A stretch of 64,000 bases of DNA from an uncultured Paracoccaceae bacterium (GCA_947493255.1 CANLQK010000001.1:529317-593316), one strand, 5' to 3'. Counted from the first letter of the stretch, positions 19,610 to 29,274 are shown. Notes: a model not told the origin generated them from the sequence alone. Numbers and translations are program-made.

Positions 19610-19637
19610 ACCGCTGCCCGTGGGGCGGCGGTTTTTT
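19610..19637 (+). terminator. Rho-independent terminator after frr
   Basis: ACCGCTGCCC (19610-19619) pairs with GGGCGGCGGT (19623-19632), with one mispair, around a GTG-type loop, followed by TTTTT. It separates pyrH-frr from uppS and suggests a new promoter in the 40 bp before uppS, or read-through. Confidence 0.85.
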
Positions 19638-19679
19638 CTAACAAGCAAGACGAGTATTGTAGCAGCGGGGGCCGACATT

Positions 19680-20393
19680 ATGGCCGATCTAAACGGGCCG
19701 AAACACGTGGCCATCATTATGGATGGTAATGGACGTTGGGCGCAAATGCGGGGGCGACCCCGTTTGATGGGGCACCATGCAGGCGCTCGTCGCGTCCGAG
19801 AGATTGTCGAAGCCTGTCCTGATCAGGGCGTTAAGTACTTGACGGTATTCGCGTTTTCTACAGAAAATTGGAAACGAACCCAGTCCGAGGTTGCGGGGCT
19901 GATGTCGTTGTTCCGCCGATATATTCAGCGTGAGGCGCGTGACCTTTTGGCGCGTGGAGTGCGTGTTCGGTTTATTGGGGACCGTGTCCGGTTGGACGAT
20001 AAGCTGGTCACCTTGATGGATGAATTGGAACTGCTGACCTCAGAGAACGACAAAGTTCACCTGACAATTGCGTTGAATTACGGTGGTCGCGACGAGGTAG
20101 CACGCGCCACCAAACGGTTGGCCTACGACGTAGCAGCCGGAAAGTTGGACCCAAAAGACGTGGGTGACGAGACGTTAACGCAATATCTGGATACGTGTTT
20201 CTTACCTGATCCTGACCTTGTGATCCGCACAAGTGGGGAAGCGCGGATTTCGAATTTCTTGTTGTGGCAGTCGGCCTATGCGGAATACGAATTCATCGAA
20301 ACGCTTTGGCCTGATTTCACAAAAGACGTATTTGCAGATGTTCTGTCGGGGTACCAATCCCGCGACCGTCGTTTTGGGGCGGTTAAGGTCTAA
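19680..20393 (+). CDS. uppS: Undecaprenyl diphosphate synthase (cis-prenyltransferase)
   Basis: 237 residues from ATG 19680; an upstream in-frame ATG at 19620 lies inside the terminator and is not used. It makes the C55 lipid carrier for peptidoglycan from FPP and IPP. Signatures: HVAIIMDGNGRWAQMRG with the catalytic Asp, VKYLTVFAFSTENWKR, LTIALNYGGRDEVARA, and DLVIRTSGEARISNFLLWQ, then YAEYEFIETLWPDF. The stop overlaps the cdsA start (TAATG). Confidence 0.97.
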   Translation: MADLNGPKHVAIIMDGNGRWAQMRGRPRLMGHHAGARRVREIVEACPDQGVKYLTVFAFSTENWKRTQSEVAGLMSLFRRYIQREARDLLARGVRVRFIGDRVRLDDKLVTLMDELELLTSENDKVHLTIALNYGGRDEVARATKRLAYDVAAGKLDPKDVGDETLTQYLDTCFLPDPDLVIRTSGEARISNFLLWQSAYAEYEFIETLWPDFTKDVFADVLSGYQSRDRRFGAVKV

Positions 20394-21175
20394 TGGCAAA
20401 TTGGGCAGATCTTGGACCTCGGGTCGCGTCAGCAGCTGTGATGTCTGTGGTCGGCGCAGTGGCGATTTGGCTTGGAGGGTGGTGGTTCACCGTCTTGGTC
20501 GGGCTTGCTGTTTGGGGCATGACTTGGGAAATTTTCCGCATGTGCAAAATCCATGATGGTAAAAACCAAATCATGCTGGCGCTTGTAAACGGGTTGATTG
20601 TGACACTGGCCTATACTGTTCCACAATATGCGCCAGTGCTGGTTTTGGCGGTGATCGCTGTCTGGGCCTTTGCCTATTTTACCTCCCGGTTTGACGGCGA
20701 AAAGATGGGCTACCCATTTGTTCCGGCTATATTTTGTGTTGGTTATGGCCTGATCACAATGCGGATGGAGTTAGGCATTTCCTTTATACTGTGGCTGTTA
20801 TTGGTCGTAATCGCATCCGACGTAATGGGGTATTTTGCTGGACGCACCTTTGGCGGCCCAAAATTCTGGCCATCGATCAGCCCAAAGAAAACTTGGTCCG
20901 GAACTGTGGCAGGCTGGGTTGGTGCGGCGCTTGTTGGTCTAGGTTTCGTTATTTTGAATGGATCACCTGCCGTTTTGATCCTGTTGTCTGTGCTGACAGC
21001 ATTTGCAGGACAAATGGGCGACATTGCCGAAAGTGCGCTGAAACGGCGGACGGGCGTTAAAGATAGCTCAAACCTAATCCCAGGTCATGGCGGTGTTCTT
21101 GACCGATTTGACGCTGTATCAGGCGCAGTGCTGTTCCTGCTGGTTGTTTCATTGATCCTGCCGGTTACGGTTTAG
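20393..21175 (+). CDS. cdsA: Phosphatidate cytidylyltransferase
   Basis: 260 residues, with seven or eight predicted membrane helices. It makes CDP-diacylglycerol from phosphatidate and CTP. The C-terminal family signature is intact: SALKRRTGVKDSSNLIPGHG followed by GVLDRFDAVSGA. GPKFWPSISPKKTWSG is the second conserved segment. It overlaps uppS by one base and precedes dxr by 8 bp. Confidence 0.95.
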   Translation: MANWADLGPRVASAAVMSVVGAVAIWLGGWWFTVLVGLAVWGMTWEIFRMCKIHDGKNQIMLALVNGLIVTLAYTVPQYAPVLVLAVIAVWAFAYFTSRFDGEKMGYPFVPAIFCVGYGLITMRMELGISFILWLLLVVIASDVMGYFAGRTFGGPKFWPSISPKKTWSGTVAGWVGAALVGLGFVILNGSPAVLILLSVLTAFAGQMGDIAESALKRRTGVKDSSNLIPGHGGVLDRFDAVSGAVLFLLVVSLILPVTV

Positions 21176-21183
21176 GGGCAGGG

Positions 21184-22356
21184 ATGCGGCGCGTTTCAAT
21201 TTTTGGGGCAACCGGTTCTATCGGTCAGAACACGATCGATCTGATCCGACGTGCGCCAGATGACTATGATGTTGTCGCGTTGACCGGAGCTACAAACATT
21301 GAACAATTGGCGCGTGACGCAATCAATTTACGTGCCGATGTTGCAGTTACGTCTGACGAAAACCGTTTGCCAGCTTTGCGCGATGCCCTTGCAGGATCAG
21401 GTGTTCAGGCCGCTGCTGGGGAAGCCGCATTGATCGAAGCGGCAGCGCGACCCGCCGATTGGGTCATGTCTGCCATTGTCGGGGCCGCCGGTTTGGCACC
21501 GGGGATGGAGGCGCTGAAACAGGGCACAACGTTGGCCTTGGCAAACAAAGAATCTTTAGTCACGGCAGGCCCATTGCTGATGGCAGAAGCCAAACGTCAT
21601 GGCTGCACTATCTTGCCTGTCGACAGTGAACATTCGGCTGTGTTTCAGGGGCTGATTGGCGAAGACATCAAGACTGTGGAACGGATCATTATCACGGCGA
21701 GTGGCGGTGCGTTCCGCGATACGCCGATTGAAGACCTTGCCAATGTGACGGTGGAACAGGCGTCGTGTCATCCCAATTGGAACATGGGCCAGCGGATCAC
21801 GATTGATTCCGCATCAATGTTCAATAAGGCGATGGAGCTGATTGAAACCAAAGAGTTTTTTGGCGTTTCACCCGATCAAATTGAAACCATTGTTCACCCC
21901 GAAAGCATGATCCATGCCTTGGTTGGTTTTTACGACGGGGCATTGATGGCCCATGTCGGGCCGCCTGATATGCGCCACGCGATCGGGTTCGCTCTCCATT
22001 ATCCGGATCGGCGGAAATTGCCGGTCGAACGGTTGGATTTGGCCAAGATCGGCCAATTCAATTTCCGTGCGCCGGACACAGCAAGGTACCCGGCATTGGA
22101 TATAGCTGCGCGTGTGATGGCAGAAGGCGGCCTGACAGGTGCGGTGTTTAATGCCGCAAAAGAACAAGCGTTGGATGAATTTATTGGCGGCCGATGCGGA
22201 TTCATCGATATGGCACAGGCGGTAAACCGCGTCGTTGACGTGATGTTAACGCGCGAGGGGCTGCAAAATGCCACGATCACATTAGATAGCGTTCATGATG
22301 CGGACGCCATGGCGCGTGCGCTGACCGTTGAACACATCGCAAAGACAAAGGGCTAA
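21184..22356 (+). CDS. dxr: 1-deoxy-D-xylulose 5-phosphate reductoisomerase
   Basis: 390 residues, second enzyme of the MEP isoprenoid pathway, using NADPH and a divalent metal. Motifs: ISIFGATGSIGQNTIDLI-like start (VSIFGATGSIGQNTIDLIRR), ALANKESLVTAGPLLM, the metal and substrate site PVDSEHSAVFQ, ITASGGAFRDTP, SCHPNWNMGQRITIDSASM, and HPESMIHALV. A GGGCAGGG ribosome site precedes ATG 21184. The pathway supplies the FPP used by UppS upstream. Confidence 0.97.
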   Translation: MRRVSIFGATGSIGQNTIDLIRRAPDDYDVVALTGATNIEQLARDAINLRADVAVTSDENRLPALRDALAGSGVQAAAGEAALIEAAARPADWVMSAIVGAAGLAPGMEALKQGTTLALANKESLVTAGPLLMAEAKRHGCTILPVDSEHSAVFQGLIGEDIKTVERIIITASGGAFRDTPIEDLANVTVEQASCHPNWNMGQRITIDSASMFNKAMELIETKEFFGVSPDQIETIVHPESMIHALVGFYDGALMAHVGPPDMRHAIGFALHYPDRRKLPVERLDLAKIGQFNFRAPDTARYPALDIAARVMAEGGLTGAVFNAAKEQALDEFIGGRCGFIDMAQAVNRVVDVMLTREGLQNATITLDSVHDADAMARALTVEHIAKTKG

Positions 22357-22359
22357 ACC

Positions 22360-23763
22360 GTGGATTTTCTCACCAACATGATCCCAGCATTCGGGAACAT
22401 CGGCTTTACTTTATTGGCCTTTATCATCGCGTTGTCGGTGATTGTCGCGATCCATGAATATGGCCACTACATTGTGGGCCGTTGGTCAGGCATTCATGCA
22501 GATGTTTTTTCGATCGGGTTTGGTAAGGTTTTGTGGAGCAAGGTCGACAAGCGCGGCACGGTTTGGCAGATCGCAGCACTTCCGTTTGGCGGCTATGTTA
22601 AATTTCGTGGTGATGCGAATGCAGCGTCCGTTGGGGGCACCGATGCACCAGTGGAGGTGCCTGTCGATCTGTCCGATAACGCGCGTCTGAGCGATGAGGC
22701 AAAGGCTTACGTTGCCAATTTGACGTCGCGCAACACCATGTTGGGTGCCCCTTTGTGGGCACGATCAGCCACTGTGGTTGCTGGGCCGGTCTTTAATTTC
22801 ATTCTGTCGGTTATCGTTTTCGCGTGTCTGATGATGTATTCTGGCCGCGCCACGACGCCTTTAACTGTGGACAGCATCATTGCGATGCCAGAGCAATTTG
22901 CGGTCGAACTGGAAACGGGCGACCAAGTCATTGCAATCGAAGGGGTCGCAATTGGCGAAGATGAAAGTTCGATCACGACTTTGTCGCGCTCGGTGCCGTC
23001 ACAGCCCACACTTACCTATGAAGTACGCCGTGACGGTGCTGTGGTTGAAGTGCAGGGGCCTCAGTTGGCGTCGACGCGCGTAGGTTCAATCACACCACGA
23101 TCGGCTGCCGATGATGCAGGTCTTCGAATTGGTGATGTCGTGCTCAGCATGAATGGGACGCCAGTTTACACCTTATACGATATGATCGAAATCGTTGAAA
23201 CGGTGCGGGATCAAGAAATCGCGTTAGAGGTTTGGCGCGACGGCGAGATATTGCGCGAGGTTTTGACCCCGCGTTTGACGGCCATTCCTCAAGAAGATGG
23301 GTCGATCAAAGATGAACCCAAGATTGGTATTGCGCCGAGTATGCCGTTTGATCCGGTGACCGAACGTGTGGGCCCCGGGGCTGCGTTTAAGCGGGCGGTT
23401 GAGCAGGTGTGGTACATTATTCGTCAATCGATCAACAGCTTGGGCGCGCTGATTTCGGGTGCAATCAACACCTGTAACCTGAGTGGTCCGGTGGGCATCG
23501 CAGAAACATCCGGATCCATGGCGAGCCAAGGGACCTTTAGTTTCATCAGCTTTATCGCGGTGCTTTCCACAGCTGTTGGTTTGCTAAACTTGTTCCCAAT
23601 TCCGGTTTTGGATGGGGGTCACCTCGTTTTCCATGCCTATGAAGCGGTTACAGGTAAGATGCCCAGCGACGGTGCGTTGCGGATCTTTATGGCGATTGGC
23701 TTGGCGATGATCGGGACGTTGATGGTGTTTGCGATTGGCAATGACCTGCTGTTTTGCCCGTAA
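22360..23763 (+). CDS. rseP: RseP-type site-2 zinc metalloprotease
   Basis: 467 residues. The start is GTG 22360, 3 bp after dxr; ATG 22378 is possible. It has the site-2 protease layout: an N-terminal helix with the zinc site VAIHEYGHYIVGRWSG, a periplasmic PDZ region (GSITPRSAADDAGLRIGDVV), and the C-terminal motif NLFPIPVLDGGHLVFH with the third zinc ligand. It cleaves anti-sigma factors and leftover signal peptides inside the membrane. The position before bamA is conserved. Confidence 0.93.
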   Translation: MDFLTNMIPAFGNIGFTLLAFIIALSVIVAIHEYGHYIVGRWSGIHADVFSIGFGKVLWSKVDKRGTVWQIAALPFGGYVKFRGDANAASVGGTDAPVEVPVDLSDNARLSDEAKAYVANLTSRNTMLGAPLWARSATVVAGPVFNFILSVIVFACLMMYSGRATTPLTVDSIIAMPEQFAVELETGDQVIAIEGVAIGEDESSITTLSRSVPSQPTLTYEVRRDGAVVEVQGPQLASTRVGSITPRSAADDAGLRIGDVVLSMNGTPVYTLYDMIEIVETVRDQEIALEVWRDGEILREVLTPRLTAIPQEDGSIKDEPKIGIAPSMPFDPVTERVGPGAAFKRAVEQVWYIIRQSINSLGALISGAINTCNLSGPVGIAETSGSMASQGTFSFISFIAVLSTAVGLLNLFPIPVLDGGHLVFHAYEAVTGKMPSDGALRIFMAIGLAMIGTLMVFAIGNDLLFCP

Positions 23764-23839
23764 GTGAACAAAGCACTGCCCAGAAGTTGCCACATTTACC
23801 AGATATCTACGATCCACCGATTTGTTGAGCAGGTGAAAC

Positions 23840-23974
23840 ATGCAAACTCTTACAGCTGGATATCATGGCGTTAGCCTTTTGGTGAACCTGAACTGGGATC
23901 GCCTGTTGTACCTTGCAACAATTGCATTTGCCTTAGGTCTTGGGACATGGGTTGGATCGCTTCAAGCGTCCTAA
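23840..23974 (+). CDS. 44-aa membrane protein between rseP and bamA
   Basis: A short frame read by eye from ATG 23840 to TAA 23972-23974. It begins MQTLTAGYHGVSLLVNLNWD and continues RLLYLATIAFALGLGTWVGS, so it has one hydrophobic segment (about residues 20-40) and a Leu/Val-rich N-terminus. The ATG is preceded by GAGCAGGTGAAAC, a reasonable ribosome site. Small hydrophobic proteins of this kind with an LNWDRLLYL motif recur in Rhodobacterales genomes as far as I recall, but no function is known. Confidence 0.6.
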   Translation: MQTLTAGYHGVSLLVNLNWDRLLYLATIAFALGLGTWVGSLQAS

Positions 23975-24004
23975 AGTAACCAAATTTTTCGCGGCAATTT
24001 TCAG

Positions 24005-24028
24005 CGCGTCCCTTGGGGCGCGTTTGTT
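24005..24028 (+). terminator. GC hairpin before bamA
   Basis: CGCGTCC (24005-24011) pairs with GGGCGCG (24016-24022), one G-T wobble, with a 4-nt loop, followed by TTTGTTGCTTTT. It could end the rseP transcript. A TTGACA at 24033-24038 just after it suggests that bamA has its own promoter, but I found no convincing -10 at 16-18 bp. Confidence 0.45.
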
Positions 24029-24095
24029 GCTTTTGACAACCCTGATTTGCACCGTTAGACGGGATATACTTGGGATGTCGAAACGAGCATAAACA

Positions 24096-26423
24096 ATGAA
24101 TATTTTCGCACGCGCTTTGATCTTAACTTCGAAAAACTTGAAGGTCGGGGCGTTTGCGTCTGTTGTGCTTTCAACGGGTGCAATTGGTTTGGCCAGCCCT
24201 GTTTTGGCGCAAAATTACAGCTTTTCAACAGTTTCCATCCAAGGGAACCAACGTATCGAGACAGCGACGATCCTGACGTACTTAGGATTTGGGCAAGGTG
24301 AAGCGGTGACTGCGGGCCAGCTGAACGATGCGGCCCAGCGAATCCGGGCGACCGGCCTTTTTGAATCGGTTAACGTTGTCCCGCAGGGCGGAACGTTGGT
24401 GATCGAGGTTCAAGAATTCCCAACCATCAATAATATTTCCTTCGAAGGAAATGCACGTGTGCGCGATGCAGAACTTGGGGCGGTTGTGCGCAGCCAGCCA
24501 CGCCGTGTTTATAGCCCGGCGCAAGCTGAAGAAGACACTGCTGCCATCACGCAGGTTTATGCTGATCAGGGCCGTGTGAACGCTACTGTCGCGCCGCGTA
24601 TTATTGAACGTTCTGATAATCGTGTCGATTTAGTCTTTGAGGTTTTCGAAGGCGGTCTGACTGAAGTTGAACGTATTAGTTTCGTTGGCAACCGGTCATT
24701 TGGTGAAAGCCGTTTGCGCCGCGTATTGGAAACGAAGCAAGCTGGATTGCTACGAGCCATCATCGGGCGCGATACATTTATTGCGGACCGTGTTGCATTT
24801 GATCAGCAGGTCTTGGCTGATTTCTATCAATCGCGTGGTTACGTCGATTTTCAGGTACAGAACGTGGACGTGTCCCTGACGCGGGAACGCGATGCGTATC
24901 TGATTACGTTCAACGTACAAGAAGGACAGCAGTTTTCGTTCGGCAACGTAAATGTTTCGTCTGAAGTCACAGGTGCTGACCCGTTAGAGTATGAAAACGC
25001 ACTGAAACTGCGCTCTGGGGTGACCTACTCGCCGGCGTTGATCGAACAAGATATTGCGCGACTGGAACGGCTGGCAATCCGCCAGGGTTTGAATTTTGTG
25101 CGAGTCGACCCGCGTATCACACGCAACGACAGAACCCTAACGTTGGACGTTGATTTTGTGCTGGTAAATGGACCGCGCATTTTTGTCGAACGTATCGACA
25201 TCGAAGGCAACAACACAACGCTAGACCGTGTGATCCGTTCGCGGTTTGATGTGGTTGAGGGCGACCCCTTTAACCCGCGCCAGATCCGCGAAAGCGCTGA
25301 ACGCATTCGTGCGCTTGGATATTTTAACAACGCTGACGTCGATGCACGTGAAGGGTCTAGCCCAGATCAGGTTGTGATCGATGTGGATGTGGAAGAGGGG
25401 CCAACAGGCTCGCTATCTTTCGGTGGGAATTTCTCGACTGACAATGGTTTCAGCTTGTTGGCGCGTTTCAACCAGCGAAACTTCCTTGGCCGTGGCCAGT
25501 CTCTCAGCTTCGGTATTGCTGCGGGTGAAGATGACCAAACGCTGAACTTTAGCTTCACCGAGCCACGTTTGCTGGGGCGCGACCTTAGCTTTGGCATCGA
25601 TATGTCATACAGCACATCCGATAGTAGTGACACGACATTCGATACATCCACCGGCCAATTCCGACCACGTATCGGTTTTCCAGTGTCTGAGAACGGCCGT
25701 ATGACGCTGTTTTATTCCTACGACTACACAGATATATTTGACGTAGACGACGATGCATCCTCTTTGATTGTTGCGGATGAAGGTTCCGTCGGAACTCATG
25801 CCCTTGGGTATTCTTACAGCTATGACACACGCCGGACAGGCTTAAACCCGAACGCGGGAGTATTGTTGCGGTTTGGTCAGGAATTTGGGGTCGGCGACGC
25901 AACCTATGTTGAAACCACCGCCGAGCTGACCGGACAAACGCTTGTTTTGAATGAAGAAGTGACATTAACTGCCACGTTGGAAGGCGGTTTGTTAAGTTAT
26001 TCTGGCGGTAACAGTCGGATCACAGACCGCTATTTCTTGGGCAGCAGCTTGATGCGCGGGTTTGAACCCGGCGGTATCGGACCACGCTCCACTGACCTTG
26101 ATACCAATAGCGTTTCAACCGATGACGCTTTGGGCGGGAATGCATTTGCTGTTTTAAGGCTCGAAGCCGCTTTCCCGCTTGGTTTGCCGGAGGAATACGG
26201 CATTACCGGCGGCGTTTTCCTTGATTATGGTTCTGTTTGGGATACTGGACTTAATAGTGCAGATGTCATCTACGACGATTTTACCCCACGAACGATCGCA
26301 GGTGTCTCAATCTTTTGGGACACGCCAATTGGGCCGCTGCGTTTCAACTGGACAGAACCTTTGGATGTTCAACCAAATGACGTGACCAAGCAGTTTGATG
26401 TGACTATTTCCACGTCGTTCTGA
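24096..26423 (+). CDS. bamA: Outer membrane protein assembly factor BamA
   Basis: 775 residues. A signal peptide (cleavage near VLAQN), then five POTRA domains (~40-420, with repeats such as SFEGNARVRDAELGAVVRSQ and FVGNRSFGESRLRRVLETKQ), then a 16-strand beta barrel ending in the C-terminal Phe (VTISTSF), as the insertion signal requires. RFNWTEPLD is the barrel's conserved RFSW-like segment. It folds outer-membrane proteins. The skp gene overlaps its stop by one base. Confidence 0.97.
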   Translation: MNIFARALILTSKNLKVGAFASVVLSTGAIGLASPVLAQNYSFSTVSIQGNQRIETATILTYLGFGQGEAVTAGQLNDAAQRIRATGLFESVNVVPQGGTLVIEVQEFPTINNISFEGNARVRDAELGAVVRSQPRRVYSPAQAEEDTAAITQVYADQGRVNATVAPRIIERSDNRVDLVFEVFEGGLTEVERISFVGNRSFGESRLRRVLETKQAGLLRAIIGRDTFIADRVAFDQQVLADFYQSRGYVDFQVQNVDVSLTRERDAYLITFNVQEGQQFSFGNVNVSSEVTGADPLEYENALKLRSGVTYSPALIEQDIARLERLAIRQGLNFVRVDPRITRNDRTLTLDVDFVLVNGPRIFVERIDIEGNNTTLDRVIRSRFDVVEGDPFNPRQIRESAERIRALGYFNNADVDAREGSSPDQVVIDVDVEEGPTGSLSFGGNFSTDNGFSLLARFNQRNFLGRGQSLSFGIAAGEDDQTLNFSFTEPRLLGRDLSFGIDMSYSTSDSSDTTFDTSTGQFRPRIGFPVSENGRMTLFYSYDYTDIFDVDDDASSLIVADEGSVGTHALGYSYSYDTRRTGLNPNAGVLLRFGQEFGVGDATYVETTAELTGQTLVLNEEVTLTATLEGGLLSYSGGNSRITDRYFLGSSLMRGFEPGGIGPRSTDLDTNSVSTDDALGGNAFAVLRLEAAFPLGLPEEYGITGGVFLDYGSVWDTGLNSADVIYDDFTPRTIAGVSIFWDTPIGPLRFNWTEPLDVQPNDVTKQFDVTISTSF

Positions 26424-27022
26424 TGGCGCGGATCTGGTTTAGCATTGGACTGGCATTTTTGGCTGGCCTCGCATTTGCCCAAGACAGCACTGCAGTGCAG
26501 GACCAACCTCAATCTGCCGTCATTGCGACCAGCGTTTTGACGGTCGATGTGGATGGGCTTTTTACCCGGTCGCAGTTCGGAATTCGGGTGCTAGAAGATT
26601 ACACGACACAAGGTGAAGCGCTCGCCGCAGAAAACCGCCGTATCGCGGACGCGTTGCGCGAAGAAGAACTGACCTTAGCGGCACAACGTGCAGACATGGC
26701 GATTGATGTGTTTTTGGCCGAAGCCGAGGCGTTTGACGAGAAAGCGCAAGCGATCCGCCGCGCGCAAGATGCAAAAGAACGCGTACTTGAAACCTTACTG
26801 TCAGAAGGTCGCGACCGGTTCTTGGTTGTGAGCCGCCCCATTTTAGGGGAACTCATGATCGAACGGGGGGCTTCCGCTATTCTTGATCGCCGTTCGGTGC
26901 TGTTATCACTTGGCAGTATCGACATTACCGAAGACGCGATTGCACGGATTGACGCTGAATTAGGCGATGGTACCGTGCAGGACGAGGATCCAGAAACAGA
27001 AGAAACCACGGCGCAAGACTAG
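26423..27022 (+). CDS. Skp/OmpH-family periplasmic chaperone
   Basis: 199 residues. Signal peptide MARIWFSIGLAFLAGLAFAQ. The mature domain (~38-165) begins with the OmpH pattern VLTVDVDGLFTRSQFG and contains a long Glu/Ala/Arg coiled coil (~65-130) as in Skp's tentacles, then FLVVSRPILGELMIERGASA and ILDRRSVLLSLGSIDITEDA. The acidic tail is clade-specific. It delivers outer-membrane proteins to BamA. The start overlaps bamA's TGA (TGATG), so the two are coupled. Confidence 0.9.
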   Translation: MARIWFSIGLAFLAGLAFAQDSTAVQDQPQSAVIATSVLTVDVDGLFTRSQFGIRVLEDYTTQGEALAAENRRIADALREEELTLAAQRADMAIDVFLAEAEAFDEKAQAIRRAQDAKERVLETLLSEGRDRFLVVSRPILGELMIERGASAILDRRSVLLSLGSIDITEDAIARIDAELGDGTVQDEDPETEETTAQD

Positions 27023-27127
27023 GTTGAAAACAAAGTGTTCTTCACAGGATGCTTGCCGTGCGCGTGATGGCTTGTTAGGCCAATACATGAATTTTCGGGG
27101 GCCGTGCCCCCAACGACGGAGCAGAAC

Positions 27128-27589
27128 ATGTCAGATCCAATCACCACCGCAGATATCCACTTGATCCAGCGGATCATTCCGCACCGGTACCCGTTTTTGT
27201 TGGTCGACAAAGTGATTGATATCAATGGGACATCGTCCGCCACTGGCATCAAAAACGTGACCATGAATGAGCCGCATTTTCAGGGCCATTTCCCAGGCAC
27301 GCCGATTATGCCGGGTGTGACGATCATCGAGGCCATGGCGCAAACTGCTGCCGTGATGGTCGGGACAACGATGGGCCTGATGGACAAGAATATGTTGATC
27401 TACTTCATGGGCATCGATGGCTGTAAATTCCGCCGCAAGGTTATCCCTGGTGATGTGTTGGAAATGAAAGTTGAAACAACGCGCGGCAAACCTGGTGGTA
27501 AGGTTTGGAAGTTCAAGGGCGTGGCAACTGTCGATGGCGAAATGGCCGCGGAAGGCGAATTCACCGCCATGATGGATTTGTCGAGCTAA
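27128..27589 (+). CDS. fabZ: 3-hydroxyacyl-ACP dehydratase FabZ
   Basis: 153 residues from ATG 27128 (GGAGC upstream; the in-frame start at 27104 lies inside a GC hairpin). Hot-dog fold enzyme of fatty acid elongation. Catalytic His is in [16 protein letters not shown] and Glu in [13 protein letters not shown]; the start [17 protein letters not shown] is also typical. It sets the 3-hydroxyacyl pool for lipid A with lpxA, 3 bp downstream. lpxD, often found before fabZ, is not here. Confidence 0.97.
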   Translation: MSDPITTADIHLIQRIIPHRYPFLLVDKVIDINGTSSATGIKNVTMNEPHFQGHFPGTPIMPGVTIIEAMAQTAAVMVGTTMGLMDKNMLIYFMGIDGCKFRRKVIPGDVLEMKVETTRGKPGGKVWKFKGVATVDGEMAAEGEFTAMMDLSS

Positions 27590-27592
27590 AGG

Positions 27593-28372
27593 ATGTCCAT
27601 TCACCCATCCGCCATTATCGAAGACGGAGCGCAATTGGGCGCGGATGTTTCCATCGGGCCGTTTTGTGTCGTTGGGCCCAAAGTCGTGCTGGGCGATCGT
27701 GTTGAGCTTAAGTCCCATGTGGTCGTAACAGGCGATACGCAGATTGGTGCGGAAACTGTAGTTTTCCCGTTCTGTTGCATCGGTGAAATTCCGCAAGACG
27801 TTAAGTTCAAGGGCGAGGCTGCCAAGCTGGTGATCGGTGAACGTAACCGTATTCGCGAACATGTCACCATGAACCCCGGAACCGCCGGCGGTGGAGGCGT
27901 TACCAAAATTGGCGACGATGGGTTCTTCTTAGCCGGAAGCCACGTGGCCCATGATGCCACGGTGGGCGACCGCGTGATCATTGTGAACCAATCTGCGGTT
28001 GCGGGGCATTGTGTCATCGAGGACGATGTTATCATCGGTGGGCTGTGTGGCATTCATCAGTATGTTCGCATTGGGCAGGGCGCGATTATTGGTGCGCTGA
28101 CAATGGTGACGAATGACGTTATTCCACACGGATTGGTTCAAGGACCTCGCGGTGAGTTGGATGGTCTTAACCTTGTTGGATTAAAACGGCGCGGCGTGTC
28201 GCGCGCCGATATTTCTAGTCTTCGCGTTGCGTTCCAAACCCTTAAAGACGGGGAAGGGTCGTTCTTGGAACGCGCCCGTCGATTGGGTGAAGAATCCGAC
28301 AGCGATTACGTGGCGCAGATGGTCGACTTTATTCTGGCCGACACAGACCGCCATTTCCTGACGCCAAGATGA
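27593..28372 (+). CDS. lpxA: UDP-GlcNAc 3-O-acyltransferase LpxA
   Basis: 259 residues, the first step of lipid A synthesis. The left-handed beta helix of hexapeptide repeats runs ~1-190 (IHPSAIIEDGAQLGADVSIG, FCVVGPKVVLGDRVELKSHV). The catalytic His lies in the GSHVAHDATVGD segment and the AGHCVIEDD turn follows. The C-terminal helical domain begins near LVQGPRGELDGLNLVGLKRR. It overlaps lpxI by four bases (ATGA). Confidence 0.97.
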   Translation: MSIHPSAIIEDGAQLGADVSIGPFCVVGPKVVLGDRVELKSHVVVTGDTQIGAETVVFPFCCIGEIPQDVKFKGEAAKLVIGERNRIREHVTMNPGTAGGGGVTKIGDDGFFLAGSHVAHDATVGDRVIIVNQSAVAGHCVIEDDVIIGGLCGIHQYVRIGQGAIIGALTMVTNDVIPHGLVQGPRGELDGLNLVGLKRRGVSRADISSLRVAFQTLKDGEGSFLERARRLGEESDSDYVAQMVDFILADTDRHFLTPR

Positions 28373-29274
28373 CGATCGCGCTGATCGCGGGGACGGGGGG
28401 ATTGCCCCCTGTCGTAGCGCAGGCTGTGATGTGCGAGGGGCGCGATCTGATCGTTTGCGAAATGCGCGGGTTTGCCAGTGAAGTCGACGAGGCTGTCGAA
28501 CGTGTTTCTTTTCGCATCGAGACCCTTGGGACGTTTTTAGAAACGTTGAAGGCCCACAGGGTTACGCAGGTTTGCATGGCGGGTGCCGTGCAACGCCCCA
28601 ACGTCGATCCGTCTGCCATTGATCCAGCAACAGCCCCCTTGGTGCCGCGTTTGATGGCCGCAATGGCAAAAGGCGATGACGGGACCCTGCGCGAGATTAT
28701 TGCGATTTTCCAAGAGGCAGGGTTTGAGGTTGTGGGCGCCCATGAATTGGCCCCAGACCTATTACCCATCGCGGGGGTACAAACACAAACCCCGATCCGT
28801 GATTTGACTGCCGATTTGATTGCAGCCGATGGCGCACTGGCCGAGATGGGCGAAACTGACATGGGGCAGGCGGTTCTGGTGCGCGATGGCGCGGTGATTG
28901 CCCGCGAAGACGCACGTGGTACCGCAGCGCTTTTGGCAGACTTTTCGTCTGAATTGACGGGTGACGATGATGGCAAAAACTCGTTTTGGGGCATTGCGAC
29001 CGACGCGATTTCCAAGACGGCAGAATGGGTGTCGAGCACGCTGCACCCGCTAGATGCATTGCCGGGTGCTGGGGCTGTGTTGTTTAAGGCGCCAAAACCC
29101 AACCAGATTTTGGTGGCTGATATGCCGGTCATCGGACCAGATACGGCGATGCAGGCGGCTGAGGCAGGATTGGATGGTATTGTGATTGCCCATGAAAAGG
29201 TGATGGTCTTGGATCTTGATCAAGTCATAACCATTCTGGACGGCCAACAGATGTTCTTATGGGTGCGCGCATGA
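28369..29274 (+). CDS. lpxI: UDP-2,3-diacylglucosamine pyrophosphatase LpxI (DUF1009)
   Basis: 301 residues, the alphaproteobacterial replacement for LpxH. It cleaves UDP-2,3-diacylglucosamine to lipid X. The start MTIALIAGTGGLPPVVAQAV and the C-terminal GQAVLVRDGAVIAREDARGT match DUF1009, followed by NQILVADMPVIGPDTAMQA and GLDGIVIAHEKVMVLD. The protein is some 20-30 residues longer than usual because of an insertion near 205-245 (LADFSSELTGDDDGKNSFWG and following). It overlaps lpxA and lpxB, so lpxA-lpxI-lpxB are translationally coupled. Confidence 0.92.
   Translation: MTIALIAGTGGLPPVVAQAVMCEGRDLIVCEMRGFASEVDEAVERVSFRIETLGTFLETLKAHRVTQVCMAGAVQRPNVDPSAIDPATAPLVPRLMAAMAKGDDGTLREIIAIFQEAGFEVVGAHELAPDLLPIAGVQTQTPIRDLTADLIAADGALAEMGETDMGQAVLVRDGAVIAREDARGTAALLADFSSELTGDDDGKNSFWGIATDAISKTAEWVSSTLHPLDALPGAGAVLFKAPKPNQILVADMPVIGPDTAMQAAEAGLDGIVIAHEKVMVLDLDQVITILDGQQMFLWVRA

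Noticed and set aside
27097..27111. GGGGGC-CGT-GCCCCC hairpin between skp and fabZ as a terminator
   Set aside because: Tight GC stem but no T-run, and it is inside what looks like a continuous operon; possibly a leader structure only.
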